Positions 1 through 12,000 of a stretch of 64,000 bases of DNA are shown piece after piece. Position numbers and translations under genes: made by a program. The notes below the pieces were generated by a model, which saw only the letters and a list, made by a program, of their open reading frames with translations, was not told where the DNA came from and did no database searches. Source of the DNA: Diplosphaera chodatii (lineage: Eukaryota; Chlorophyta; Trebouxiophyceae; Prasiolales; Stichococcaceae); NCBI GenBank assembly GCA_032358165.1, contig JAALGY010000019.1:496001-560000 (forward strand), read 5' to 3'. Each line of letters begins with the position of its first letter. The first letter of the stretch is position 1.

Positions 1-1135
1 CTGTCGGGCCGCGCTGGCGCCCCAACGACTGCTCGAGCTGCTCGATCTGCATAGGGCGTGCTGCAACGTGTGGCATTAGACATCCCTGGACATCACTTGG
101 ATCGTCTGCACGAGCTGCGCCTTGTTGCAGCACACCACACGGTTGCGTCAGCAACAGCGCAGGCACCTTGCGCTCCTTACGCCAGTTGGCCGGTATGTCA
201 AAGGCCCCTGCCCAGATGCCGCGCTTGGCTGCTTTCGCAGCATCCTCGGCCGCCACATAGTCCGATGAGTACTCCCTGCATCACACGGCAAGAAGGTCTG
301 TAAGTCCGCCACAAGTGCAGGCAACCCAGCCGACCAGTGTGCTGCTGTCAACCTTATAAAGACCCGCAGTGCGGTGCAGCAGGCAGCAGCCCACCGGTAG
401 GCCACGGCCAGGCCGTTGTCGACCAGCCACCGGTTGATCTCCACCTCATCCGTGCGGCAGACGGCCACCTACCAGAGTGCATGTTGTGAACATGAGCTTC
501 GTGGACAGAACAAATGGTATTGGACCCCGCTCGAGCATTGCAACCACATCTGCAGCGCATTTGCTCATCAAGTACATCCATGAAACCACATGCAGAGCGA
601 GCGCACCTTGCGGTTGTATTGGTCGGTGGCTTTCGTCTCACACCGCACTCCCGACTGCCCAACCTTGGCCTGCAGAAGCTCCGTCGCTCTCTGACCTGTG
701 CAGTTCACCACATGATGTTAAGCCTGGAAGTCACGATGCAGGCACAGTACAGCATACACGGGTGAAGGGTCCCCATCACTAGTGGCACAGCGTGGCAGTG
801 CCTGAGAAACCAGCAGCATGAGACTATGTTCACCACAAAGGTACTGGCTGCCGTCTGCTGCTTGGCACGACTGCTTGCTCTCCGGCGCGTCTATGCCAAA
901 GAGCCGCACCTTGTTGCCATCAACCTGAGAAACAGTATCCGATGTTGTTGGATCCTGCTCAGATGAATACAGCGGCACACCGGCGAGCCCATCTCTGAGA
1001 AAGCACTGTGTCCCAGTCGATCTGGCACGCTCGACTGACCACGAGCGTGTCACCGTCGACGATGCGCGGCACGCCCTGGAAGCTGTCTGCCGCCGCCGCT
1101 GCAGCTGCCGGCGGCACGCAGGCCAGGGACAGCAT
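1..1135 (-). CDS. Staphylococcal-nuclease-like (SNase/TNase) thermonuclease, multi-exon; 3' end unresolved
   Basis: Five exons join in phase: 1135-1040, 924-834, 695-607, 468-395 and 275-167. They encode a Ca-dependent SNase-type DNA/RNA phosphodiesterase. Exon 1 has a hydrophobic Ala-rich leader (LSLACVPPAAAAAAA), which looks like a secretory or organellar signal, then RIVDGDTLVV. Exon 2 gives VRLFGIDAPESKQ, holding the family's catalytic Arg, Asp and Glu (R35, D40, E43 in S. aureus numbering). Exon 3 gives TDQYNRK with the second catalytic Arg. Exon 4 gives INRWLVDNGLAVAYR and exon 5 YVAAEDAAKAAKRGIWAG, the usual C-terminal helix. After position 167 the frame stays open to the window edge, so either the last exon reads through or an intron starts at the GTGCCT donor. 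The start at 1135 is the first in-frame ATG after an upstream stop. The family call is firm; the C-terminus and the location in the cell are inferred. Confidence 0.82.
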
Positions 1136-1888
1136 GAGCACGGCAGCTGCTGCACGCTGCGCCAGACCCTGCGCCGATCACGGGAAGGTGCATCAATCCA
1201 GTGAGGCAGCCCTCATTTGTGACTTCATATCACTCGTACTAGCATGCCATTGCCACGGCGAGCAGTGAATCCTGTGAAAGCGCCGCCTGCGCCTGCACCT
1301 GCGGCAGGGCCTTGCGCTGAGCGCCTGTACGCACACTCGGCAGATCCGGCGAGCTGCAACTGAGCAGTGGCATTATGACCCGTTGCCAGCGGAAGTGCTT
1401 TACTGGTGAAGCACGGCAGGGATTGCACGCATGGGCACGACGGCGCAACCATGCATGCTGCACAGCAGGGCTCTGGGCGAAGCAAACTGCATGTACCATG
1501 CCTACACCAACATGCAGATTGCGGACACGCTTGGATCAATCAGCTTGAAGTTTGCAAACCTGAAACTACACGGGTGAAATGCTCCGCGTGTCGGGGTGTC
1601 CTTGCATGCACCGCTGGCACATCGTCAGCCCCAAGACGGATGCTGCTTCATGCAGCCAAACCCACTTGCACAGTTGCACTCTCGCGGCCTGCAGCTGATC
1701 TGCTGAGTCATTGATCCGTCCTGTGCTGCCAGACATTCGCGAAGCGCACAATTGCTTGTGTCGCTGCACCACATATATAGGATTGCACTGGGTGCTGCCC
1801 CAGTGCTAGTTGTAAGGACGTGCAGCTTTCTGTGAATACTGCTGATCGGCACGATATAGAGCGTTTGCCGCTGCCGTTCCACAGCTGC
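1136..1888. promoter_or_regulatory. Divergent intergenic region, SNase-like nuclease / ADPRM
   Basis: About 750 bp lies between the two divergent start codons. An ATATATA stretch at 1773-1779, about 110 bp upstream of the ADPRM start, could be a TATA-like element. The short frames in this stretch show no family features and are not called as genes. It probably holds both 5' leaders and a shared promoter. Confidence 0.4.
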
Positions 1889-4057
1889 ATGAACATTCTG
1901 CACCCCTCTTTGCGCACGGCTGCCTGCATGTCGAATCCTGCTGCTGCTGCGCCAAAAGTGCAGAGAGCGGCTGCAGCGGCTGCAGGGCACACAACGCACA
2001 GCGCAGCGGCTTTCAACGGCTCAGGCTCTTCAAATTGCGCTCAGAATGGGGTTGCGGCCAACGGTGCAAGGGATGCTGCTGCAGTACCGCCGCCACAACC
2101 CGGACGCCTCTTTACCTTTGGCATCTGTACAGATGTGCAGTACGCAGACCTGCCACAGGTATACGCACGCAAGCATGGCATATCATGCGAAAATACCATC
2201 CATCTATCCATCAGAGGCAGATTACTCAGTTGCTGATACACTGCTTCATGACAGGGCAAATCGCACGGTGGCACTGCAAGGTACTACAGGGACAGCCTGA
2301 ACGGCTTGCAGCGGGCGGTGCACAGCTGGCAGGACAGAGGTGTGGAATTTGGCATGCACCTCGGCGACCTCGTTGATGGGTAGGATTTCAGTGCTTGCTT
2401 GCAATGCCCTGCCACCGATGAAACCTGTGCTGTCAATCTCCCAGCACATGCAGTGTCGAAGCGGAGTTGGAACCCAAGCAATTTGTGGTGCCTGACGTGT
2501 GCATCACACCTGGATGACTGCGCATAATGCAGGAAGAACCCCAAGGACAGAAGGCAGAAGGCTTTGGCAGACGTGCTTGGTGCTTTCGAGCAGCTTGGCA
2601 AGCCCGTGTACCACATGATTGGCAACCATTGGTGCGATTGGACGATTGGCTGTTATGAAAATTCCTGGACTGTGGGCAGCTCTGGCATCCTTCGCTGATG
2701 CTGCTGTGCAGTCCCTGAGTGGGACCTGCGTCTCACCGTGCAGCTTGTACAATTTTTCACGGAAGGAACTGAACGACCGGCTGGGTATTGGCCGGGCAGA
2801 TGGCAACAGTTACTACTCTTTCAGGTGTCTTGCCTTGGTTTCTTTTGCATGTCTGACGATGCGAGCCTTGGGTCAACTAGGCAGAAATCTGCCGTGCCCA
2901 GTTCGAACGTCCAGGTTTGCACCCCGCAGCTGTTCTGCACTGCAGCCCCCACCCCCGCTGGCGGTTTGTGGTCATCGATAGTTACGACATCAGCATGTTG
3001 GGTTGGCCAAATGAACACTGGAAGCATCAGGCAGCTAAAGAGATCCTCGACAGAGAGAACATCAACGAGGTGTGCCGCCTGCAAATTCAGCAACTGCTTC
3101 TGAGGGCATTGTGCGCTACATGCAATGCAGGCAATGCCAATACAGACCGGGCTGATGCTGTCACCCAACAGGAGAAAAACAGTCCCGATGGCATGACGGG
3201 CGCGCAGCGTCGCTTCGTCAAGTTTGGCGGCGGCATGAGCGACAACCAGCTGGATTGGCTCAGGGTGGGTGGCGAATACGCTTCAGGCTGCCAGCTGCAG
3301 CTGCACCCAGGCTTGCACATATTGCTCATGAGCCTGTTTCACACGTTAAGGCCCTGGATGAATCTCCAGGCAGAACTGGCAGCAGCAAAGGAAGATGAGC
3401 AGCGCGTGGTGGTGTTCTGCCACCAGCCGCTGCACCCAGCCTCCTGCACCGGCACCACACTGGCGTGGACCTATGCAGAAGTGCGCATTTGCATGCGATG
3501 AACACTTGCAAGGGCCAATGATCCTCACTGGACCAGTGTGCAGAAGCCCTGCATGGCGGTTGCAACTGCAGGTGATGGATATCCTTCAGCAGCCAGGCAA
3601 TGTGGTGGCAGCGTTTGCAGGCCACACCCATCAGGCATGCATGGACAGTTACTCATGCACCATCGAACTCCCATGACTTGCTAATGTGCGCAGTATTGAA
3701 AGTGTTCATACGGTCATGCAGGACGGATATGGCAGAGACGACAGTGGCATCCACTACAGAGCACTTAGCGCCATATTGGAGACGCCGCCAGGACGCGACT
3801 GCTTTGGGTTTATAGGTAAGCTCATGCATATCGGCACCTGACGCCATGCAATGCCAAAGTAACTGCGTATTTCAGGCACTGTGCATGAGCATCTGCTGAG
3901 TATCCTTCAATTGCATGCAAAGTGACACCCATGGTTGCATGTGTGCACTGCAGATGTGTACGAGGATCGGTTGGATTTGATTGGGGTGGATGCGCTGGAC
4001 TCAATGGTCTTCAAGTTCGACACGGAGCCAGCAGTTGCAGATGTGCAGCCAGTATAA
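1889..4057 (+). CDS. ADPRM: Manganese-dependent ADP-ribose/CDP-alcohol diphosphatase (calcineurin-like phosphoesterase)
   Basis: This gene encodes a multi-exon metallophosphoesterase that would hydrolyse ADP-ribose and CDP-alcohols (family knowledge). The exons carry, in order, FTFGICTDVQYAD (metal motif 1), RGVEFGMHLGDLVDG (GDxxD), GKPVYHMIGNH (GNH), YNFSRKELNDRLG, RFVVIDSYDISMLGWP, GGGMSDNQLDWL, VVVFCHQPLHP (metal His), VVAAFAGHTHQ (GHxH), GIHYRALSAILETPPG and a C-terminal DRLDLIGVDALDSM. All the metal-ligand motifs of the family are present. The first in-frame ATG is at 1889; a second at 1928 would give a shorter Ala/Asn-rich N-terminus. The stop is TAA at 4055-4057. The gene diverges from the SNase gene and converges on the RecQ gene with only about 290 bp between the two stops. 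Confidence 0.9.
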
Positions 4058-4348
4058 CCAAGGCAGAGTAGAGCGCCGTAGCCCTGTAATGTGCGCGAGG
4101 TGGACCGGTTCATGCCTGGAAGTTGAGGCGCACTGCCTGGGCCATTTGCTTGGATCTAGCCCTGAGAACTGCCTAAGGGCCATTGGCTTGCAATGCAAAT
4201 TGCATGATATTTGGGAGGAGGGAGGTCTACGGCCATTGTGCTGCTTTTTGAGTGCGAACCATTTCTGGGTTGCCGAGATGGCACATTTGCTGCCAACCTC
4301 GCACACTCGAAGTAGCCATTCAGCCAGTTAGAGTGCAGCTCCAGAGCT

Positions 4349-7300
4349 TCATGATGTTTGCTTTCGTGACTTCGTTGGCCGCTGCTTCGGGTCTGACGGG
4401 GTACGAATGATCGTGTCAGCCGCACGCTTTACTTGCTGTACCGGGATGCTGAGTTGTTGCTGGCCCTGCAGCAGCACAGACCATGCGGTCAACTGTTCAC
4501 TGTGCAAGGAATCTGTCAACGACACTCATGATACCGTGCCAAAATCTCACACAATGGGGCATCGGAGGGGCTGTGTTTACCTGTTGCAGTGCTGCAGCAT
4601 GCGGTCCCGCCTTCAGATATGCCGTCACTGCATACGCTGCGACGCAATAGGAAGAGGGTTGCACACACCGTATACAGGCAACGGGCGATCTTGTTTGTCA
4701 CGATCGTTGTCAGATGTGACATATAAACCAGACTGAGGTGGGCACATTGCACGGCGCACCTGTGTAGCCGAAGTCGAGGGCCAGGTAACGAGCCAGCAGC
4801 ATCGCACCAATGATGCGCTCTGCCTCATCTTTGGGCCGGCCTTTGCTTGATACGGCGGAGCTGTCGGTGGGTGCCACCTGCAGTTGCATGCTACGGTCAG
4901 TTCGCCCACACCGACCATGGCTGAAGGGAGGCAGCGTCTGCATGGTGCGCATGTATTGCCAGATATGCTGCGGGTCAAGCACACAGGTGCCACCCTGCAG
5001 CCTCATCTATAGAAAGTACCATCTGACAGGGACACTCATGGCAAACCTTCAGGGCACGCCAGCGGTCGATCAGCTGGATGAGTGTGGCCCGCTTGTCAGT
5101 GGCAGGCAGCGCCGCCAATGCTGCAAGGATACCACACGCCTCTGCGCTGACATCCTGCACGGCCTGCAGAAGGGCATGCAGTGGCGACGTTTGTACATTG
5201 AGGTTGATGATAGCAGCCTGTTCGACTTGCAACAAGCACAGCGGCTAATGGGACGTTCTCTGCACACCTGCGAGACAGCACCTGCTGCACCATTGGTGTC
5301 ATCAACAGGTGCTGACGAGCCATGGGCAGATGAAGCAGCGCAGATGTCGCAGCTGCGGTCGCAGACAGACGGCTCCTCTTCGAAGTGTCTGCACATGAAG
5401 AACACCAACTGCATTGCTTTACGCTTGATGCGCCTCTATGGTCGCCTGTGTGCGTAGTCCTTGGTGGGGTGAGGCGCCATCGGCAGATGCTTGGCACATG
5501 CATCAGGCAGGCACCTGCACAGCACGGCGCGGCGGCAGGCGCCTGCAGCGGTAGCATATGCGACGGTGGACATGAGGTTGCCCTGCAACCGCAACACCGC
5601 CTGGGCTCCACAAACTACTCACATCGTCACGATGCAACTGCGGTGCCACAGTCAGCGGCAGCAGGACCTCAGGGGCGAGCCCACTAGCTGCAGGATCAGA
5701 GCGTGGGGCACCTCCCAATCGTACTCCTGGTTGCCAACTGCTGCCAGCCGCATCACATCTGCGAAACGGTACAGCAGCAGGCAGCTTGCCGGCTTTCCAT
5801 CGCGGCCTGCACAGCAGATGGGCTACTGAGGTGCTGCCTGGGCAATGCACACACCGGTTTATGAATGCCTAAAACTCCTATCTGCTGCACAGTATGTAGC
5901 CACAGGCCACCACACCTGCCCGCCCAGACTCCTGGTAGTAGTTCTCGAGCGACCTGGAGGTTGCAGCGACTGGTTAGCACCAGCTAGGTTGCGGAGGCGC
6001 CATCAAAGCCAGCGTGACCACAGGCCGATGCTCACGACTCACTTTGCCAGCGTTTGGTGCACCACAAAGCGGACGTCGACTTTGTTGATGCCCATGCCAA
6101 ATGCAACGGTCGCCACAATGACCTGCAGCTCCCCTACACAATCGATGGCATGCATGCGGCTTGGTGTCAGTGGGGTTGCTCAGTGATACGGCCTTGCAGC
6201 GTTGTGTCCAACAGCAGCCATGCAAGGCAACCCAAAGCACACCTTCAGCCCATCGCCTGTGCACGTCTTGCCTCGCCACAGGATCCATCTGCGCATGATA
6301 TGGCGCCGCTGGCAGCCCAGCCGTGCACAGTTCTGCAGCCAGTGTCTCAGTCTCCTGCCAGGTTGGTGCAAGCAGCGGTGAGTGCTCGTGCCTCCTCCTT
6401 GCAGAACCTATCATGATCTTCAGCATGCGAGTCTTCTGACCCCGATCTTCACCATCTTCACACCTTGCAGCTGAGACAGTAGACGATTCCAGAAGCATGG
6501 TCCGCCTGTGTGCCATGGATCCATGACACAATCGTGTCCGTCACCTCTGCAGCGACTGCCGGCTTGTCGGCCACCTGCAATCCATTGATCGCTTGATGTT
6601 TCTGTCATGCATGTGCACTCCCTGGGCATGCATCTGAGCCACTGAGCCCTGGCACAGGAGGCTACTCACCTCATAGAAGAGGTTAGGTCGGTTGATGCTG
6701 CGTTTGAACAGGTCGCAGCCTTCGATCCGCAATATGGAGCGGACGTCATTGCACACCTGCATGATGGTTGCGGCATCACTGCTGGACATTGCAGAGCGAT
6801 GCGCATGCATGCAGATGCATTCGAGATGACAAGCCGCACAAGCACTTTTGTCGTGGCTGTAGCTGTGAGCGCCAGGATGGGTGTGTTTGGAAACTGCTGT
6901 GCAAGGAAGCCCAGCTTTCGGTAGTCCGGCCTGCGCAATGCGCACATCGATCTACAGAGCTGCCATGCCCCAGGTTCACCCACTCCCTGCTGAACGTTTT
7001 ACCACGGCTTAGTTCACGCTGCCAACTGCTGGGCACCAGCAGCTCACCTGAAGTCGTTGCCCCACTGGGAGCAGCAGTGCGCCTCATCAATGGCAATGCG
7101 TGCGAGGCGGCCCGCCTTGTACAGCTTCTCCAGCTTGCCGATGAAGCGCTTCGCATTGACAACCTTCTCAGGCGTCACTGCAGCCAGAACGCACCGGTGA
7201 AGGGGATGTTGTAGCATGGCTGTGCTCTGCAGATGTGCACTTGCATGTTCAGTGCCCGCAGTAAGCAGGTTCTCTGCCCACACTTCTGTTGACTTCTGCG

Positions 7301-8573
7301 TCGGGTGCAGCAGTCCGCAGCTACATGCATCAGAAGCAATTGCGTGCCATTACTAGCTGTGGGAAGGTCCCGACTGGCCTCAGCAATGTTGCTGCGATGG
7401 ACCAAATGTGATTGCCTTATGGGCACCCAAGGGACGCTGGCGAGGTGGCGCACCGTACAGCAGGCGGATGTCGCCGTCTGGTGCGTCCAGGCGCTTATAA
7501 ATGGCCGCCGCCTCCTCCTTGCTGGTCAGCGACGTCAGCGCGGTGCCCTGTATGCCCAGCGCCGCCAACCCCAGCGTCTGGTCCTGCACCCCAGTCGCGG
7601 GCTGGACATGACGCTCAGTGCTGCCGTTGCAATCCTGCAAAACACTGCACGATACGGTGCGCAAGTGGCCAGACGGTGCCAGGCGGGCATGCTTCGGCTG
7701 CCAGACCTGATGAGGGACAGCAGCGGGCTGATGACAAGCGTGACCGCAGCGGCCTTGCTGCCGTGCGTCTTTGGCGACAACAGTGCCGGCAGCTGGTAGC
7801 ACAGGCTCTTCCCGCCTGTGCATGGCACAGCAGGACTGCAACGGTTACACAAGGTACCCATTCGGTGTCGCATGCCTCATATAGCAAGTCGCAGATACTG
7901 AGCGGCGTGTACGACATTTCACATTGGGGCTTGCCTCCACTTGGCATGAGGCACAAGCAGTGGCGGCCTGACATGGTGCAGTTGATGACCTCTCGCTGCA
8001 GCGGCCGGAAGGACTGCAGGCCGAAACTGTTTTTGAGCGTGTCCGCCACCTTGTCGTCCCATTCGAAAGTGCCCTGCATGTATCCACCACTATACTACGC
8101 ATACAAAAGGGTCCAGGGCATCAATGCACATGAGCCGCCATAGTTTACAATAGTGCTGCTGCCGATTGTTTCAACTATCTGGCATAATCCGATTGGCCAG
8201 TCTACATGCGGTTACTGCAGAAGAAACCAAATACCTGCCAGTCGGCGCGAGGGCAACGGCGATTGGCATCTACCGTCCGCCGCAGCGCGTCTGCACGCTC
8301 CTGCAGGGTCCTTTGCCGTGCAATCAGGCTGGCTATCTTGCCGCCGATCTGCAGCAGAGCTTTGCAACACTGATCACCATGTGTTGTTGATTGTATCAGA
8401 CGCCATGGCTGATGACCCAACCTACCAGCAGGCATGGCCTGACATGAGTACCGTCGCATACATGCATGTTCTTGCACCTGCAGCAGTTCGGACTCGAGCT
8501 GAGCCAGCTCCGCTGCACCCGCATCGACCTCGTCGGAATCATTTGACAGGTCGACGCATGATCCGTCGGCCAT
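4349..8573 (-). CDS. RECQL: RECQ1-type ATP-dependent DNA helicase
   Basis: This is a 3'-5' RecQ helicase for DNA repair and recombination in the nucleus. The start (8573) opens with [19 protein letters not shown] and an N-terminal coiled coil ([30 protein letters not shown]), as in RECQ1. Then follow [32 protein letters not shown] (motif I), [38 protein letters not shown] (DEAH), [62 protein letters not shown] and [14 protein letters not shown] (motif VI). The zinc-binding part of the RQC region is visible as ACRRAVL then [19 protein letters not shown]. The C-terminus ends [15 protein letters not shown] then a final exon to TGA at 4349. The motif I exon junction uses a GC-AG intron (7934-7816). 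It diverges from ORC4. Paralogue assignment rests on the coiled coil and the RECQ1-like tail. Confidence 0.92.
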
Positions 8574-9073
8574 ACTCTAATGCACTGCACCGGCTCCACC
8601 GCCGCTCAGCATTCACAGCATACATTGGCGTTACTCGTCATATCATCAGCACTGCGGTACATTGTTCACATCACAATATAATGACAGGAGTGCAGTAACA
8701 TGAGCGAGTGCAGCCGAGGAGATGTTGCAACGACTCCGACTGCTGGCACAGCATGCTCAGCACGGCAGCCCAGATCAGGCCTGTGTTCGGGGCGCTGATC
8801 ACCAACTGTTGTGCCATTGCTCCATCAGGACAACATCAGTGCTACGTTATTGCAGTATGATCGAAAGTTTGGCACAACGCGGACGATACCTCAGATTTTC
8901 GCAGCCAAGTCACTCGGCACGGCGCAGGAAGATCACATCGCGGCGCAGGCAGTGACAAGCGCGGCGCTCTGAAGTCGCGATCCGGTCGTTTGCAAATTGT
9001 GAGCAGTGCCACCACACATTCTCTGGAGATGACCTGGTGAAGCTGATTGAATTGACCCACTAGCTGCGGGGCC
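8574..9073. promoter_or_regulatory. Shared divergent promoter region, RECQ1 / ORC4
   Basis: Exactly 500 bp separates the ATGs of RECQ1 (-) and ORC4 (+). I see no convincing E2F-type site (TTTSSCGC) and no open frame with family features. It must hold both 5' leaders and the promoters for two DNA replication/repair genes. Confidence 0.45.
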
Positions 9074-12000
9074 ATGGGCCGCACCCGGCGCAGCCAGAGA
9101 GGACAGACGGCAGAGCAGGTCACCGCCCAACATGCCAACCCGGCAGCAGTAGTGCCCGATGCCACAGTGGTCCGCGAGAAGAGGAGTACATTGAAGCGGA
9201 AAGCCGAGGCGCAGCCCCAGAGGAAAGTGGTGCCGCATGTTCCTCCGGTGCCGACGTCCGATTCGGACCAGTCCGATATTGAGATCGAGATCTCAAACGA
9301 CAGCTCAGAGAACACGCAGGTGATGTGCTAATTTGCACACACACACCACTTAATGTGCTCCGATGCAAGCTAGACTGCAGTGTTGCGCAAACCTTTTGCA
9401 TGCAATGCACTGGTGCTGCAGGATGGCAGGCAAGCACCCCTTGCTGAGGCACCCATGCCACACATCAGCGAGCGCAGCAACCCTGTCCCAGCAAACATAC
9501 AAGAGGTCAGTAGCCCAGTGGCTCCGGCAACACAGCAGCAGAATGGCGCTGGCGCAGCGCCTGTGGCTGAGCGGCCGAAGCGAGTTGCGGCTGAAGGGAA
9601 GAGCGCAAGGCAGCGCACCAGGCACATAGATCGAGCAGCCAACAGCTCTGCAGTGCATGCCACGCAGCTACATGCAGCAGGGGAGGCAACAGGCCTCGCC
9701 CATGACAGCCCAGCGGCTGTAGTCCCAGCCTTACCACAATCAGCAGTGGTTGCCAGTTGTGGCAACACAGCAGCCCCAGCGCAGCAGCAGGCGTTGCAGC
9801 CTGTGCCGGAGGTGGCGTGGGGCGTGGCAGATGGCAGCCCCACAGCAGATGCCCAGGATCTGGTGCTGCGCCCGCGCAGTGCCGCCGCACACGCCATGCC
9901 CGTTCGACCGCAGTTGCAGGTGCCTGTGCCTGCATGGCACTGGACCAGCAGAGCAGGTTACCACCAGCACTATTGTCACTAACTGCAAGCTCAGAAGCTT
10001 GCTGCGTCATCCAGCAATGCGCCCCTAATGCATAGGTGGTGCAAGACAGCCTGCTGCGCACGCTGAAGGAAACAGCAGAGCGGCTGGGCCAGAACCGCTC
10101 GCTGCTGCTCATTGGGCCCAGTGGCTGTGGGAAGACGCTGGTGATGACTTGCTTGCGAACATCAGACCAGGCTGCCATTCTGCAAGGACCTCCTGCGATC
10201 TGCAGCAGACAGTGTGCAGGGTCCCTTCATATGTGGAGAGCACGGGCCTGTCAGCATTTGTCCTTGGAGACCTGCCGTCTGGTGCACTGCTGTTCTGGTG
10301 TTCATGCCGACAGCCAGGTCATTTGGTTGCGCAGGTGGTCGAGCGAGCGGTGGCGCAGCTGCAGCAGCAGTGCAACAGCGACAGCAGCAACCCCACTGTC
10401 GGCGTGGTGCGGCTGGCAGGGCTGCTGCATGCGGATGAGCGGGTGGCGTTCCGGGAGATCGCGCGCCAGCTGTGCGCGGAGTTTCGACTCCACGGCGACT
10501 TCTCGCGGGCCGCTTCCGTGGAGGAGAACATCGCCTTCCTGCGCGACCTGGCACGCCAGCTGCGCAGGCAAGCGCATTCAAGGACGTGTTCAGCTAGACT
10601 GCCTGCTGATGTGTGCTGCAAGCCTGTTGCTCAGAACGCTCGCGGGCGGCCATACTCTTGGGAGTGTGTGGTTTGTTGATTGGGCTGTCAACATTTCCCT
10701 GGCCTGCAGTGTGCCCTCGTTCAAACAGCAGGATATGATCAACTCCTGTGCAGGGTGCACAAGGTGGTGGTCTTCATCCTAGAGGACTTTGAGAAGTTCA
10801 CCGGCAAGCGGCAGGCGGTGTTCTACAACATCCTGGACACCATGCACGGCCCCGACATACAGGCAGGCAGCCGCCACCTTGCCCATCACATGCGTGACAC
10901 CTGATGCTCCGCTGGCCAATTGTGCTTGCTCTCCCGTAGCCCTTTGCACAGCGACATGGATATTCGTTGATATTCGTTGCAAGCTCATGCAGGCAGCGCT
11001 GGTGGGCACCAGCCAGCGGCAGGACGTGATGGACCTGCTGGAGAAGCGCATCCGCTCGCGCTTCAGCCACCGCCGCGTGCTGCTGGGCGACCCCCTCATC
11101 GACGCCGCGCCCTCGGGTGCCGCAGGTCAGGGTGCACCTGCCCTGGCGGTGCGCATCATGCCATGCCTGTCAGGCACTTCGCGACAAGCACCGGTGGCCA
11201 CGCCCAGCGACTCTCCTGGACGTGCCCTAGCGCTAGGATGATGGCGCAGAGCACAGCGGCTGGGAAGGCCGACTGTCCTCCTTGAAATGCAAAGCAGGCA
11301 CCCCGATGGGTGTGCTGGCGGCGATGCTCCGGCTGCCGGCTGCGGGGGGCGCGACGGAACGCCACAACCAGTACGCGGCCCGCTTCAACGATGCCCTGCA
11401 GGTGCGCGAACGCTCGACCGATTATTAAATTTTCTTAATAAAATAATATTTTTATAATCAATTGTTCTTTGTACTAGTACCGGTTTGCTTTATTTATTGA
11501 CACGGGTTCGGAGAACAACCGCTGCTGCCGCCATCACACTGTCCAGAATGCCACCCTGCGACTGTATGTGTGGTCGACCTTGTGGTCCTGTATCTGACTG
11601 AGCTGCAGTTTACAGGACGCACTGGCGGCTTCTGAGGTGACAGCTGCAATGGCGCGCCACTTCTACTGGGACATCGGAGCCCCGGCCTCTGCCTCTGGTA
11701 GGACTGCATTACTCCGGCTGACAAAGCCCATGCATTAACCCGCCAGCAGCACAGCTGTCAGAGACAGGACAGCAAATGCTGCTGACCAAGAATGGGAGAC
11801 CTGCTCATGCGAAGCATCTGCCACTGTGATTCTGCTGGATGCTGGATAATGCATACTGCAGTTGTGTTTGAGGTTGCACACGGCGAAAATGCACGCATTG
11901 AGGTGGTGGGTCTGCTGTGAGAATAGTCACCCTTCACCGCAGGAGCATCGCCTGTTGAGCTAGCCACACTGGCAATGCGCATAATGGACGGGCTGACAGC

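Noticed and set aside
1225..1714. Several ~100-residue frames in the SNase/ADPRM gap
   Set aside because: Cys/His-rich translations of noncoding GC-rich DNA, with no conserved motif and no plausible splice partners.
10964..10983. Tandem ATATTCGTTG duplication
   Set aside because: A 10-bp repeat in an ORC4 intron, likely simple slippage.
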